DNA of 42,924 nt from UBA3537 sp049889395 (GCA_049889395.1 JBMHDM010000039.1:1-42924), one strand, 5' to 3'. Counted from the first letter of the stretch, positions 30,898-40,832 are shown. Made by a program: numbers and translations. The notes: generated by a model not told the origin, from the sequence alone.

Positions 30898-32252
30898 TCT
30901 TCGACGAATTTGATAAAATATCGTCCAAACAATGGAAAAATAAAATCCAATTTGAATTGGATGGTCAAGATTTCAATTCGACTGTTATTTGGAAATCCCT
31001 TGAGGGCATCGACGTAAAGCCCTTTTACCATGAGGACTTGGAATCGGCATCTGTTTCCATAGACCACAACGCCCACAATTGGTCCATCGGTCAAGCTATA
31101 TTTGTTCAAAACGAAAATACCGCCAACAAAAAAGCCATTAAAAGTTTAGAAAATGGTGCCGAAAGCTTGTTCTTTATTGTAACCGATGCTAAACTCTCAC
31201 TATCAACATTGTTAAAAGATATTGATTGGAAAAATATACCAATATATTTTGAACCTGCAATTTTAGACACAGCGTTAACAACTGAACTTAAAACTTTTTT
31301 TTCAAGAAAAAAACACGCCATATTTTTACTTAATGATACTATTGGAAACCTAGCTAGAAGTGGAAATTGGTACCACAACATGGATCGTGATATTGAACTA
31401 ATTTCGCAAAATTTGAGTCACTTAAAGCATTTAAAATCAGTTATTTCAGTAGACGCCAGTTTGTATCAAAATGCGGGTGCCAGTATCATACAACAATTGG
31501 GGTATGGCTTGGCCCATGCTAATGAGTACTTACATCTCTTCCAGAATGATATTTCAAAAACCATGGTATTTAAATTTGCTATTGGAAGTAATTATTTTTT
31601 TGAAATTGCGAAGCTACAAGCCTTCAAATTATTGTGGAAAAGTTTAATGGCTAATCATAACATGGCTATTGATTGTCATATCATTTCAATCCCAAGTAAG
31701 CGAAATAAAACCATTTATGATTTTAATGTCAACTTACTCAGAGCAACAACCGAAACTATGAGTGCAGCACTTGGAGGTAGCAACATGATTCTGAACATGC
31801 CATACGATGCAGTTTACCGTAAAACAAATAGTTTTTCAGATCGTTTGGCCCTTAATCAACTTTTGATTCTAAAAAAAGAAAGTCATTTTGACGAGGTCAC
31901 AAATCCAACTGAAGGAGCATACTATATTGAGAACTTAACCCAACAATTAGCTCATAAAGCCCTTTCATTATTTAAATCTATAGAAAAAGAGGGCGGGTTT
32001 TTAAAACAACTAAAAGGTGGAAAAGTTCAACGATCTATTGCTGAACATGCTAAGAAGGAAGAAAATCTTTACAAATCTAAAAATGAAGGATTAGTTGGCG
32101 TTCATTTTCATTCCGATAAAGATCTATACATGAAATCTCAAATTGAGTTATATCCTTTCCTAAAGCACAAACCCAGGAAAACGATCATTAAGCCAATAAT
32201 AGAGAAAAGAATAGCTGAAATGGAAGAAAAAAAACGATTGGATAATGAGTAG
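30894..32252 (+). CDS. mutA: Methylmalonyl-CoA mutase small subunit
   Basis: 452 residues. It is homologous to the barrel of the large subunit but has no C-terminal B12-binding domain (no DxHxxG), which defines the small subunit. Shared parts include YQNAGASIIQQLGYGLAHAN and YDFNVNLLRATTETMSAALG. With MutB it forms the heterodimer that converts methylmalonyl-CoA and succinyl-CoA, used in propionate metabolism. It overlaps mutB by eight bases and the divIC-like gene by four. Confidence 0.92.
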   Translation: MIFDEFDKISSKQWKNKIQFELDGQDFNSTVIWKSLEGIDVKPFYHEDLESASVSIDHNAHNWSIGQAIFVQNENTANKKAIKSLENGAESLFFIVTDAKLSLSTLLKDIDWKNIPIYFEPAILDTALTTELKTFFSRKKHAIFLLNDTIGNLARSGNWYHNMDRDIELISQNLSHLKHLKSVISVDASLYQNAGASIIQQLGYGLAHANEYLHLFQNDISKTMVFKFAIGSNYFFEIAKLQAFKLLWKSLMANHNMAIDCHIISIPSKRNKTIYDFNVNLLRATTETMSAALGGSNMILNMPYDAVYRKTNSFSDRLALNQLLILKKESHFDEVTNPTEGAYYIENLTQQLAHKALSLFKSIEKEGGFLKQLKGGKVQRSIAEHAKKEENLYKSKNEGLVGVHFHSDKDLYMKSQIELYPFLKHKPRKTIIKPIIEKRIAEMEEKKRLDNE

Positions 32253-34338
32253 AAAATCTGTAGAAAACATGGCTCTTTTTGTTGATGGACTAGCTGAACC
32301 TAAGGAAGGCACGTCTAATAAATCGTACTATCGTTCTGATTTAGAAGCCATCAATCACATTGGTTTTGGAGCTGGATCACCGCCCTTTCTTCGTGGACCT
32401 TACAGTACAATGTATGTTAGAAAGCCTTGGACTATAAGACAGTATGCCGGTTTTTCAACAGCTGAAGATTCCAACGCGTTCTATAGAAAAAATTTAGCAG
32501 CAGGTCAAAAAGGCCTATCGGTTGCATTTGATCTACCAACGCATCGAGGATATGACAGCGATCACGAGAGAGTTATTGGCGATGTTGGAAAAGCAGGAGT
32601 GGCTATCGATACGGTTGAGGATATGAAAATTTTATTTGATCAGATACCTCTAGATAAAATGAGTGTATCGATGACTATGAATGGTGCGGTTTTACCCATT
32701 ATGGCATTTTACATTGTTGCAGCAGAGGAAAAAGGTGTTTCAGCTACTCAGCTCAAAGGAACGATTCAAAACGATATCTTAAAAGAGTTTATGGTGCGAA
32801 ACACCTACATCTACCCACCTTCCCCGTCTATGAAAATCATTGGAGATATTTTTGAATTTACAAGTCAAAATATGCCAAAATATAACAGCATCAGCATTTC
32901 TGGTTACCACATGCAAGAAGCCGGAGCCACCACAGAGATTGAATTAGCCTATACACTTGCAAATGGGTTAGAATACCTTAAAAAAGGTTTAGAAATCGGC
33001 ATGGATATCGATGATTTTGCTCCCAGACTTTCTTTCTTTTGGGGTATTGGAATGAATCATTTTAAAGAAATTGCAAAACTTAGAGCAGCGCGACTGCTAT
33101 GGGCCAAAATTGTAAAACAATTTAACCCAAAGAAAACCAAATCAATGGCTCTAAGAACACATTGTCAAACGAGTGGATGGAGTCTTACAGCTCAAGACCC
33201 CTTTAATAACATCACTAGAACATGTATAGAAGCCGCAGCAGCTGTTTTTGGAGGTACTCAAAGTTTACACACAAATGCTTTGGATGAAGCCATCGCGCTC
33301 CCCACAGATTTTTCAGCCAGGATAGCTCGAAATACACAACTTTACCTGCAAAAAGAAACAAAGATAATCCACACTGTAGATCCGTGGGCTGGGAGTTATT
33401 ATGTGGAAACTCTAACACATCAAATTGCAGCAGAAGCTTGGTCCATGATTCAGGAAATTGAAGCCCATGGTGGAATGACAAAGGCCATTGAAGCTGGTAT
33501 TCCAAAACTAAAAATTGAAGAAGCTGCAGCAATAAAACAAGCCAGAATAGACTCAGCTAGAGATATCATTGTGGGCGTAAACGCCTATCAATTGGAAGAA
33601 GAAGATCCATTGCATATTTTGGAAGTTGACAACAAGTTAGTCAGACAGAAACAAATAGATCGATTAAATGACGTAAAATCAAAAAGAGACTCCCAAAAAG
33701 TAAAAACTTGTTTAGAAAAAATATCAAATGTTGCTCAAAAAAATGACATGAATTTATTAGTTTTAGCTATTGAAGCCGCACGTGAGCGCGCTACATTGGG
33801 TGAAATTAGCCACGCCTTAGAGCGCGTTTATGGCCGCTACAAAGGCACCATAAAAACCGTTTCTGGCGTGTACAAAAAAGAACTTCCAAAAGATCCGTCA
33901 TTTGATAAAGCCAAGTCATTGGCCGATAAGTTTGCATTACAAGATGGACGTAGGCCTCGAATTATGATTGCCAAAATGGGACAAGATGGACATGACAGAG
34001 GGGCTAAAGTTGTCGCTACTGGTTATGCCGATTTGGGATTTGATGTAGATATTGGTCCCTTATTCCAAACTGCAGAAGAATGTGCCAAACAAGCGGTTGA
34101 AAATGATGTGCATATACTAGGAATTTCATCATTAGCAGGTGGACACAAAACACTTGTTCCCAAAGCCATTGAACAACTCAAAGCCCATGGTCGAGAGGAT
34201 ATCATGGTTATTGTTGGTGGGGTAATTCCCAAACAAGATTATGAAGCGCTTTTTAAGGCTGGGGCTGTTGCAATTTTTGGCCCTGGCACAAGAATAAGTG
34301 ATGCTGCCATTACTGTTTTGGAAATTTTGATAAATTAG
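32245..34338 (+). CDS. mutB: Methylmalonyl-CoA mutase large subunit
   Basis: 697 residues. The N-terminal TIM barrel carries the CoA-binding region (YVRKPWTIRQYAGFSTAEDS, SVAFDLPTHRGYDSDH, SISGYHMQEAGATTEIELAY). The C-terminal B12 domain has the cobalt-ligating DGHDRG (D581, H583, G586) and IVGGVIP near the end. It carries out the coenzyme B12-dependent carbon rearrangement. The mutase epimerase and the MeaB chaperone are not in view. It is the last gene of the operon; a weak palindrome (34360-34373) follows. Confidence 0.96.
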   Translation: MSRKSVENMALFVDGLAEPKEGTSNKSYYRSDLEAINHIGFGAGSPPFLRGPYSTMYVRKPWTIRQYAGFSTAEDSNAFYRKNLAAGQKGLSVAFDLPTHRGYDSDHERVIGDVGKAGVAIDTVEDMKILFDQIPLDKMSVSMTMNGAVLPIMAFYIVAAEEKGVSATQLKGTIQNDILKEFMVRNTYIYPPSPSMKIIGDIFEFTSQNMPKYNSISISGYHMQEAGATTEIELAYTLANGLEYLKKGLEIGMDIDDFAPRLSFFWGIGMNHFKEIAKLRAARLLWAKIVKQFNPKKTKSMALRTHCQTSGWSLTAQDPFNNITRTCIEAAAAVFGGTQSLHTNALDEAIALPTDFSARIARNTQLYLQKETKIIHTVDPWAGSYYVETLTHQIAAEAWSMIQEIEAHGGMTKAIEAGIPKLKIEEAAAIKQARIDSARDIIVGVNAYQLEEEDPLHILEVDNKLVRQKQIDRLNDVKSKRDSQKVKTCLEKISNVAQKNDMNLLVLAIEAARERATLGEISHALERVYGRYKGTIKTVSGVYKKELPKDPSFDKAKSLADKFALQDGRRPRIMIAKMGQDGHDRGAKVVATGYADLGFDVDIGPLFQTAEECAKQAVENDVHILGISSLAGGHKTLVPKAIEQLKAHGREDIMVIVGGVIPKQDYEALFKAGAVAIFGPGTRISDAAITVLEILIN

Positions 34339-34359
34339 ATTACATTTACTTTGAATTAA

Positions 34360-34373
34360 CCTAATATATTAGG
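34360..34373. repeat. 14-bp palindrome after mutB
   Basis: Perfect palindrome CCTAATATATTAGG, 21 bp beyond the mutB stop and 36 bp before the broken parA paralogue. It has no T run, so it may be an operator or a weak hairpin. Confidence 0.35.
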
Positions 34374-34409
34374 TCGTAAAATATAGTTCAAGTTGACCCC
34401 AAATCAATT

Positions 34410-35450
34410 ATGAATCAAGCCAAAACCATTGCTGTTACCAATCAAAAAGGTGGAGTTGGAAAAACAACCACAGCAGTAAATTTAGCCTCTGCCCTAGGGA
34501 TACTAGAATATCGTGTTATTCTTATTGACATCGACCCTCAAGCCAATGTTTCATCTGGTCTTGGAATTATTCCATTGGAACAACAAAAATCTGCAGCACG
34601 TTTATTTGATCCCGATACCAATGGGTTACACCAAGTGACCCAAACACACAGTCCAAATTTGGATATTATTCCAGGACCCATTCAATTAGTTCATTTAGAA
34701 ATTAACCCTGAAACCTCAAGTGTTCACCGTTTAGATAAGGCTTAGAAACCTATAAAATCAGTATATGATTTTATTATTATTGACTGTGCACCATCCCTTG
34801 GCTATATCACTTTAAATGCATTGGTAACATCAGATTCTGTATTGATCCCTGTTCAATGTGAGTATTTGGCAACTGAGGGCATGTATCAATTATTCAACAC
34901 ACTGAAATTTGTGCGCCAGAAACACAATCCGAAATTAGATATCGAAGGGATATTAATTACCATGTTTGACAAGCGTTTAAAACACAGTCAACAAATCGTC
35001 AGTATGATTAAAACCTTTTTTGAAAAACTGGTATTTAGAACCGTCATCAAGCGTAACGTCAGTTTGGGTGAGGCACCAAGCTTTGGCACAAATATATTTG
35101 AGTATCAAATATCTAGTGAGGGTTCGAAAAACTACTTAAACTTAGCCAACGAAATCATCTCAAATCAAAATACTATGAATAAAACCAAAACAGTCTTGGG
35201 AAAAAACATCCAAGATATCATCAAAAACAACGCTGAATCACTGAAAATGTTGGAAACCAAACGTGCAAAACACTTAAATCACTTTGATAATTTCACAAAG
35301 ACCTCCAAAGACTATGTGAAGCTGAAGGGCTTGTCAAAACAAGAAGTAATTGACATATTTGGATTGACATACAACGATATTCATTCCAATTTGTGGATGT
35401 ATCGAATTTCTGATAAAACAAGTGTATTTAGAAAAAATTATTGTACCTAA
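34410..35450 (+). pseudogene. ParA-family ATPase interrupted by an in-frame stop
   Basis: A ParA paralogue with intact Walker-type KGGVGKTTT at the front, but codon 112 is TAG (34743-34745), after which the same frame continues with homologous sequence (SVYDFIIIDCAPSLGYITLN and on). Alignment with the intact parA downstream puts the stop where that protein has Leu (KALSSI), so one base change from TTG would explain it. After the ParA part there is an extra tail of about 95 residues (GLSKQEVIDIFGLTYNDIHS near the end) not found in the downstream parA. It is probably inactive, unless the stop is read through or the distal part restarts at 34821. Confidence 0.85.
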
Positions 35451-35588
35451 AATTTAACAAAGGGGCAGTGAGAAAAATAGAACTAAAACGGTTCAAAAAA
35501 GGTTGAAAAGTTGTTAAAAATCTGCTTTAGGAAGATTTTTATTCCAGACAAATAATTGTATTTTTACAACAGTAATCTTATGTAGATA

Positions 35589-36353
35589 ATGGGGAAAATC
35601 ATTGCGATAGCCAATCAAAAAGGCGGAGTTGGTAAGACAACAACTACAGTAAATTTGGCAGCCTCATTGGGTGCTCTCGAAAAAAAAGTATTATTGATAG
35701 ATGCCGATCCTCAATCTAATGCAAGCTCGGGACTTGGTATTGATGTTGATAGCGTAGAAAGAGGAACATACCAGCTTTTAGAACACAATTGTTTAGCCAA
35801 GGATGCCATTCAAAAAACATCAGCACCAAATGTTGATATCATCCCTGCACATATTGATCTTGTCGCCATAGAAATTGAGTTAGTTGATGTGGATCAGCGC
35901 GAATATATGCTTCACAAAGCCTTATCATCTATCAAAGATAAATATGATTATATCCTCATTGACTGTGCGCCATCACTAGGCCTATTGACCCTGAATGCCC
36001 TTACCGCCGCCGATTCCATTATCATACCTATACAATGCGAATACTTTGCATTGGAAGGTTTGGGAAAATTGCTAAATACAATAAAAAGTGTTCAAAAAAT
36101 ACACAACCCGAATTTGGATATAGAAGGACTGTTGTTAACCATGTATGACTCCCGTTTACGCCTTTCGAATCAAGTTGTAGAAGAGGTTCAAAACCATTTC
36201 AATCAAATGGTTTTTAAAACTATTATACAGAGAAATGTAAGACTAAGCGAAGCCCCTAGTTTTGGGGAAAGCATAATTAATTACGACGTAAATAGTAAAG
36301 GTGCTTCAAATTACTTAAGTTTGGCTAAAGAAATTGTGAGTAAAACAAATTAG
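35589..36353 (+). CDS. parA: Chromosome partitioning ATPase ParA (Soj)
   Basis: 254 residues. Deviant Walker A KGGVGKTT (11-18) with the signature Lys, A' motif LLIDADPQSN, and Walker B ILIDCAPSLG. It moves on the nucleoid to segregate ParB-bound origins. It is followed four bases later by parB. A broken, longer paralogue lies just upstream, so the region has had a tandem parA duplication. No parS-like 16-mer (core CACGTG with flanking AAC) was seen next to it. Confidence 0.93.
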   Translation: MGKIIAIANQKGGVGKTTTTVNLAASLGALEKKVLLIDADPQSNASSGLGIDVDSVERGTYQLLEHNCLAKDAIQKTSAPNVDIIPAHIDLVAIEIELVDVDQREYMLHKALSSIKDKYDYILIDCAPSLGLLTLNALTAADSIIIPIQCEYFALEGLGKLLNTIKSVQKIHNPNLDIEGLLLTMYDSRLRLSNQVVEEVQNHFNQMVFKTIIQRNVRLSEAPSFGESIINYDVNSKGASNYLSLAKEIVSKTN

Positions 36354-36357
36354 CGAC

Positions 36358-37257
36358 ATGGCAAAAGCTATAAAAAAACAAGCACTAGGGCGGGGTCTTT
36401 CGGCATTATTAAATGAATCTAAAAGTGATTCAAAAGAAATAGACCGCTCATTGGCCAAACAAACAATCGGAACAATCCTTGAAATACCATTAGGTTCTAT
36501 TGATGTTAATCCCTTTCAACCTCGAACACAATTTAATGAAGAACAGCTGAAACAGTTGGCCGGTTCTATCAAAGAATTGGGCGTTATTCAACCGATTACA
36601 GTTCGAAAAATAGGTCAGAGCACCTTTCAACTGGTTTCGGGAGAACGTCGTTTTAGAGCCTCGAAACTATTGGGATTAGAAACGATTCCTGCCTTTGTCC
36701 GTTTGGCCAACGATCAGGAAGCCCTAGAAATGGCTTTGGTAGAAAATATTCAGCGTCAGGATCTAGACCCAATCGAAATAGCTTTGAGCTATCAACGTCT
36801 TATTGATGAAGTCAAATTGACGCAAGATCAAATGAGTCATCGTGTAGGTAAAAAACGATCTACCATTGCTAATTATTTGAGGTTATTAAAATTGGACCCA
36901 ATCATCCAAACAGGGATGCGTGATGGATTTATTGGAATGGGTCACGGACGCGCTTTGGTCAATATTTCAAAAGCTATAGATCAACTTGAGTTGTATGAAC
37001 AAATTATTTCGAAAAAATTATCGGTACGTGCGACAGAAAAATTAGTTCAAATCTTCAACAACCCGAGTCAATCCGCTTCTGAAACAAACCCATCTATGCC
37101 AGATTATATTGTTAAAGGTGAGGCCAAAATTTCGGCTTTCTTTGGACAAAAAGTTAATGTCAAAATGGGTAAAAAAAACAATGGAACAATTTCAATTCCA
37201 TTTCACTCTAAAGAAGATTATAACCGTATCTTAAAACTTCTTAAAAGTGTTGAATAA
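36358..37257 (+). CDS. parB: Chromosome partitioning protein ParB (Spo0J)
   Basis: 299 residues. N-terminal ALGRGLSALL; CTP-binding and clamp-forming motifs NPFQPRTQF and SGERRFRASKLLG; AMVENIQR-type ALVENIQRQDLDPIE; the helix-turn-helix VGKKRSTIANYLRLLKL; and a C-terminal dimer domain. It loads at parS and spreads as a CTP-dependent clamp. It overlaps the start of the DUF5683 gene. Confidence 0.93.
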   Translation: MAKAIKKQALGRGLSALLNESKSDSKEIDRSLAKQTIGTILEIPLGSIDVNPFQPRTQFNEEQLKQLAGSIKELGVIQPITVRKIGQSTFQLVSGERRFRASKLLGLETIPAFVRLANDQEALEMALVENIQRQDLDPIEIALSYQRLIDEVKLTQDQMSHRVGKKRSTIANYLRLLKLDPIIQTGMRDGFIGMGHGRALVNISKAIDQLELYEQIISKKLSVRATEKLVQIFNNPSQSASETNPSMPDYIVKGEAKISAFFGQKVNVKMGKKNNGTISIPFHSKEDYNRILKLLKSVE

Positions 37258-37834
37258 ATTTCGCTTGATTATTATTCTGGTTTGTTCAATTATTACAACA
37301 ATTCAAGCCCAAAAAAGCAATATAGATGAGCAGAAAAGCGTAGTGATACAAAAAACTGTAGAGCCGCGCAAAACTGATCCTCTTCGCCCAGCGAGAGCCG
37401 CATTTTATTCTGCTGTATTACCTGGATTAGGACAAGCTTACAACAAAAAATATTGGAAAATTCCGATTGTGTATGGCGCTATTGGAACTGGACTTTATTT
37501 TTACATCGACAACAATAAAGTACTTAAACGCTATAGAAATGCCTACAAAAGAAGGTTAGCTGGTTTTACAGATGACGAATTTTATGGACCTGGAACTACT
37601 CCTTTTCTCTCCGATGATGCCCTAATCAGGGCTCAAAGAACCCTAAAAAGAAATAAAGAAATGGCAATGTTAATTACCGTAGGTTTATATGCTTTAAATA
37701 TTATCGATGCCAATGTGGACGCTCACTTACTGCAATACAATATGGATGAAAATTTAGCACTGGAACCCTTTATCGATTTCAATAATCCAAATTATATCGC
37801 CCAATTGGGATTATCACTTAATTTAAAATTTTAA
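37247..37834 (+). CDS. DUF5683 membrane protein
   Basis: 195 residues from GTG 37247 (TTG one codon on is equally possible), overlapping parB by 11 bp. A signal or membrane front (RLIIILVCSIITTIQA) is followed by the DUF5683 signature PARAAFYSAVLPGLGQAYNK, then KYWKIPIVYGAIGTGLYFYI and a later hydrophobic stretch (MAMLITVGLYALNIIDA). It is found beside parB and dapB in many Bacteroidota. The function is unknown; it is probably in the envelope. Confidence 0.82.
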   Translation: MLNKFRLIIILVCSIITTIQAQKSNIDEQKSVVIQKTVEPRKTDPLRPARAAFYSAVLPGLGQAYNKKYWKIPIVYGAIGTGLYFYIDNNKVLKRYRNAYKRRLAGFTDDEFYGPGTTPFLSDDALIRAQRTLKRNKEMAMLITVGLYALNIIDANVDAHLLQYNMDENLALEPFIDFNNPNYIAQLGLSLNLKF

Positions 37835-37837
37835 GGA

Positions 37838-38545
37838 ATGAAAATTGCGCTTTTAGGATATGGAAAAATGGGTAAAGTGATTGAACGCATTGCAACTCAA
37901 AGGGGGCATGATATCATTTTAAAAATTGACAAAAACAACACCAATTGTGACCTCTCAGTTGCTGATGTTGCAATTGATTTTAGCGTTCCAACAGCGGCAG
38001 TTCAAAATATTACAAATGCTATTGAACAACAAATTCCGGTCATCTCTGGCACCACAGGTTGGCTCGAAAATTTTGAGCAGATTAAACATTTATGTAAAAC
38101 AAAAAATGGGGCCTTTCTATATGCCTCAAATTTTAGTTTAGGCGTAAATATTTTCTTTGAATTGAATCAAAAGTTGGCCCAATTGATGAGAAATCACTCT
38201 CAATATAATGTATCTATGGAAGAAATTCATCACACTCAAAAACAAGATGCACCATCGGGCACTGCGATTAGTTTAGCTGAGGGAATTATTAAAGAAAGTG
38301 ACTTGGAAGGCTGGACATTAGGCCAAGATTCCAAACCTAATCGAATTGCCATTGAAGCAAAACGTATCGAAAATATTCCTGGCACACACAGCGTACGTTA
38401 CACTTCTGAAGTGGATCGTATTGAGATTCAACACACGGCTCACAGTAGAGACGGATTTGGACTGGGAGCAGTAATCGCTGCAGAATGGATTATTGGTAAA
38501 ACAGGCGTTTTCACGATGAAAGACGTTTTAAGTACAAACCTGTAA
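37838..38545 (+). CDS. dapB: 4-hydroxy-tetrahydrodipicolinate reductase
   Basis: 235 residues, shorter than the 270 of E. coli but usual for Bacteroidota. NAD(P)-binding LGYGKMG (6-12), then SGTTGW, YASNFSLGVNIFFELN, and the active-site block EEIHHTQKQDAPSGTA. It reduces the dihydrodipicolinate precursor in the lysine and diaminopimelate pathway. It follows the DUF5683 gene by three bases and precedes lepB. Confidence 0.93.
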   Translation: MKIALLGYGKMGKVIERIATQRGHDIILKIDKNNTNCDLSVADVAIDFSVPTAAVQNITNAIEQQIPVISGTTGWLENFEQIKHLCKTKNGAFLYASNFSLGVNIFFELNQKLAQLMRNHSQYNVSMEEIHHTQKQDAPSGTAISLAEGIIKESDLEGWTLGQDSKPNRIAIEAKRIENIPGTHSVRYTSEVDRIEIQHTAHSRDGFGLGAVIAAEWIIGKTGVFTMKDVLSTNL

Positions 38546-38597
38546 TTTATATAATAATCAAACAAAAGTAACGTCAAAAAAATAAAAATTACTCATT

Positions 38598-40202
38598 ATG
38601 ACACTAATAGAATGGTTTTATTTTGGTTTAATAATACAACTTGTTCATGGTCTAGGAACATGGAAATTATACCAAAGAGCTGGTCAAAACGCATGGGCGG
38701 CATTTGTACCGGTCTATAACGCGCTCATTTTATTCAAAATATTAAACAGACCTTGGTACTGGATATTTTTCATTTTTCTTCCAGTCATAAACTGCATTAT
38801 GTACCCAGTTATTTGGGTAGAAACCGCAAGAAGTTTTGGTAAAAACGCAACAAAAGATACCATATTATCTGTCTTATCTTTAGGGTTTTATAGCTATTAC
38901 TTAAATTATTTCACCCAATCAGAACACATCAAAGATCGAGCGCCTGAACCCGAATCGTCTGTTGGACAATTTGTTAATGCAATTTTATATGCCATTGTGG
39001 TAGCCAGTACGGTGCACATTTACTTTATGCGACCCTTTATCATTCCCTCCTCTTCGTTGGAAAAATCATTACTTGTAGGAGATTTTTTAATAGTAAGTAA
39101 AATGCATTATGGCGCAAGGGTCCCCATGACGACCTTAAGTTTACCGATGGTTCATGACTCCATTCCATTTACCAAAAAGAAATCCTACCTTTTTAATGAT
39201 AGAAAGGAACAAAATGAAACCTCTTGGATTAATAAATTCCAACTCCCCTACCTTCGTCTTCCTGGTTGGGACAAAGTAGAACGAAATGAAATAGTGGTGT
39301 TCAATCAACCTGCGGACACCTTGTTAGACATGAACGATTTCACTCCAGATCGAAACTATTATAAACCCATTGACAAAAAAACCAACCTTGTTAAGCGCTG
39401 TGTAGGATTACCAGGCGATTCATTGGAGATTCGCAATGGTTATGTCTTTATAAACGGAAAACAAAATAGTCTACCTGATAGAGCTAAAATCCAATTTAGT
39501 CACACAGGGACGCTCAAAAAAGGTAAAAGCTTTAGCCGTAAATTAGACAATAGACTAAAAACCTATTACGATATCACAGATGGACTCGGACTGACCAGTA
39601 CGACAACTTTTTCAATAGGAGCCGCAACATTAGAAAACGCCAAAAAATTCAAAAACCATCCTAGTGTACAAAGTATAGAAAAATATAACATTCCAAAAGA
39701 GTATATTGATCCAGATACGTTTCCGCATGACCCCGCTTTCCCCTGGAACACCTCACAATTTGGACCCATATACATTCCAAAACAAGGCGCAACAATTAAC
39801 ATCAATCCAGAAAACTTACCGTTGTACAAAAGAGTAATTTCTGAATACGAAGGTAATACCGTTTATGCTCAAGGTAATCAAGTTTTTATTAATGGCGCTG
39901 TGGCGACAAACTACACTTTTAAGCAAAATTATTATTGGATGATGGGGGACAACAGAGATCGGTCTGCTGATGCGCGTCGTTGGGGCTATGTACCTGAAGA
40001 TCATATTGTTGGTAAGCCTGTATTTATTTGGATGAGCTGGGATACTCATGCTAGTGGATTCAACAAAATTCGCTGGGACAGAGTCTTTACAACAGTTCAT
40101 GGCGACGGTGAACGACGCTCTTATCTAATACCGTTTTTGATTCTACTTCTTATTAATTATGGTTATGGCAAATGGCGGAAACGCCAAAATCAAGACACTT
40201 AA
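38598..40202 (+). CDS. lepB: Signal peptidase I, long form
   Basis: 534 residues, much longer than the 320 of E. coli. Residues 1-100 hold extra hydrophobic segments with a DUF5684-like look (GLGTWKLYQRAGQNAWAAFV). The catalytic domain follows: PSSSLEKSLLVGD with Ser153, LVKRCVGLPGDSLE with Lys266, and YYWMMGDNRDRSADARRWGY. Between the last two is a large insert (about 290-430). A membrane segment lies near the C-terminus. It removes signal peptides from exported proteins. Confidence 0.92.
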   Translation: MTLIEWFYFGLIIQLVHGLGTWKLYQRAGQNAWAAFVPVYNALILFKILNRPWYWIFFIFLPVINCIMYPVIWVETARSFGKNATKDTILSVLSLGFYSYYLNYFTQSEHIKDRAPEPESSVGQFVNAILYAIVVASTVHIYFMRPFIIPSSSLEKSLLVGDFLIVSKMHYGARVPMTTLSLPMVHDSIPFTKKKSYLFNDRKEQNETSWINKFQLPYLRLPGWDKVERNEIVVFNQPADTLLDMNDFTPDRNYYKPIDKKTNLVKRCVGLPGDSLEIRNGYVFINGKQNSLPDRAKIQFSHTGTLKKGKSFSRKLDNRLKTYYDITDGLGLTSTTTFSIGAATLENAKKFKNHPSVQSIEKYNIPKEYIDPDTFPHDPAFPWNTSQFGPIYIPKQGATININPENLPLYKRVISEYEGNTVYAQGNQVFINGAVATNYTFKQNYYWMMGDNRDRSADARRWGYVPEDHIVGKPVFIWMSWDTHASGFNKIRWDRVFTTVHGDGERRSYLIPFLILLLINYGYGKWRKRQNQDT

Positions 40203-40211
40203 TCATTCCAG

Positions 40212-40832
40212 ATGAGTCTGATTTATCCGTCATATTTTCCCAATATTGCCAACTATATTGTTTTTCATCACTCGCGAAAAATCTGTTTTGAAGTTCAAGA
40301 TCATTATCAAAAACAAACGTTTAGAAATCGATGCTATATTTATGGTTCAAACGGATTAATGGGGCTACATATACCGGTGCATTATACCCAAAAAAAAAGA
40401 CAAAAAACAAGCGATATCATTATAGATAATAGCAGTCCGTGGAAAGTCAATCATTGGAAATCTTTGGAAAGTGCCTATAGAACCTCCCCTTTTTTTGAAT
40501 TTTATGAGGACGATTTACGGCCTCTTTTCGAAAATAAGGATGATGTATTACTGCCGTTTTTGTATAAATGCATGAACGCTATTAATTTGTGTATAGACCT
40601 TGATTTGTGTTATATTGAATCAAACACATTTGAAAAAAATCATCCTGAAGATTTTAGATTTTTGATTAATGCCAGATCAAAAAATGAAATCAAGACGACG
40701 CCCTACATTCAGGTCTTTCAAAACAAATTTGGGTATTTAAACAACCTTAGTATTTTGGATTTACTCTTCAATCTTGGACCAGACACATTGCGTTATTTGG
40801 AGGCGCATCCTCCTATTGAACCGACTATTTAG
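40212..40832 (+). CDS. WbqC-family protein
   Basis: 206 residues. YPSYFPNIANYIVFHHSRKI at the front, FRNRCYIYGSNGLMGLHIPV, and WKSLESAYRTSPFFEFYEDD place it in the WbqC-like family, some members of which sit in polysaccharide gene clusters. The reaction is not known. It starts ten bases after lepB and shares a four-base stop overlap with the convergent gene. Confidence 0.85.
   Translation: MSLIYPSYFPNIANYIVFHHSRKICFEVQDHYQKQTFRNRCYIYGSNGLMGLHIPVHYTQKKRQKTSDIIIDNSSPWKVNHWKSLESAYRTSPFFEFYEDDLRPLFENKDDVLLPFLYKCMNAINLCIDLDLCYIESNTFEKNHPEDFRFLINARSKNEIKTTPYIQVFQNKFGYLNNLSILDLLFNLGPDTLRYLEAHPPIEPTI

Noticed and set aside
35451..37257. A parS site near parAB
   Set aside because: No 16-bp palindrome with CACGTG flanked by AAC/GTT was found by eye near these genes. 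The CACGTG at 17256-17261 lacks the flanks.
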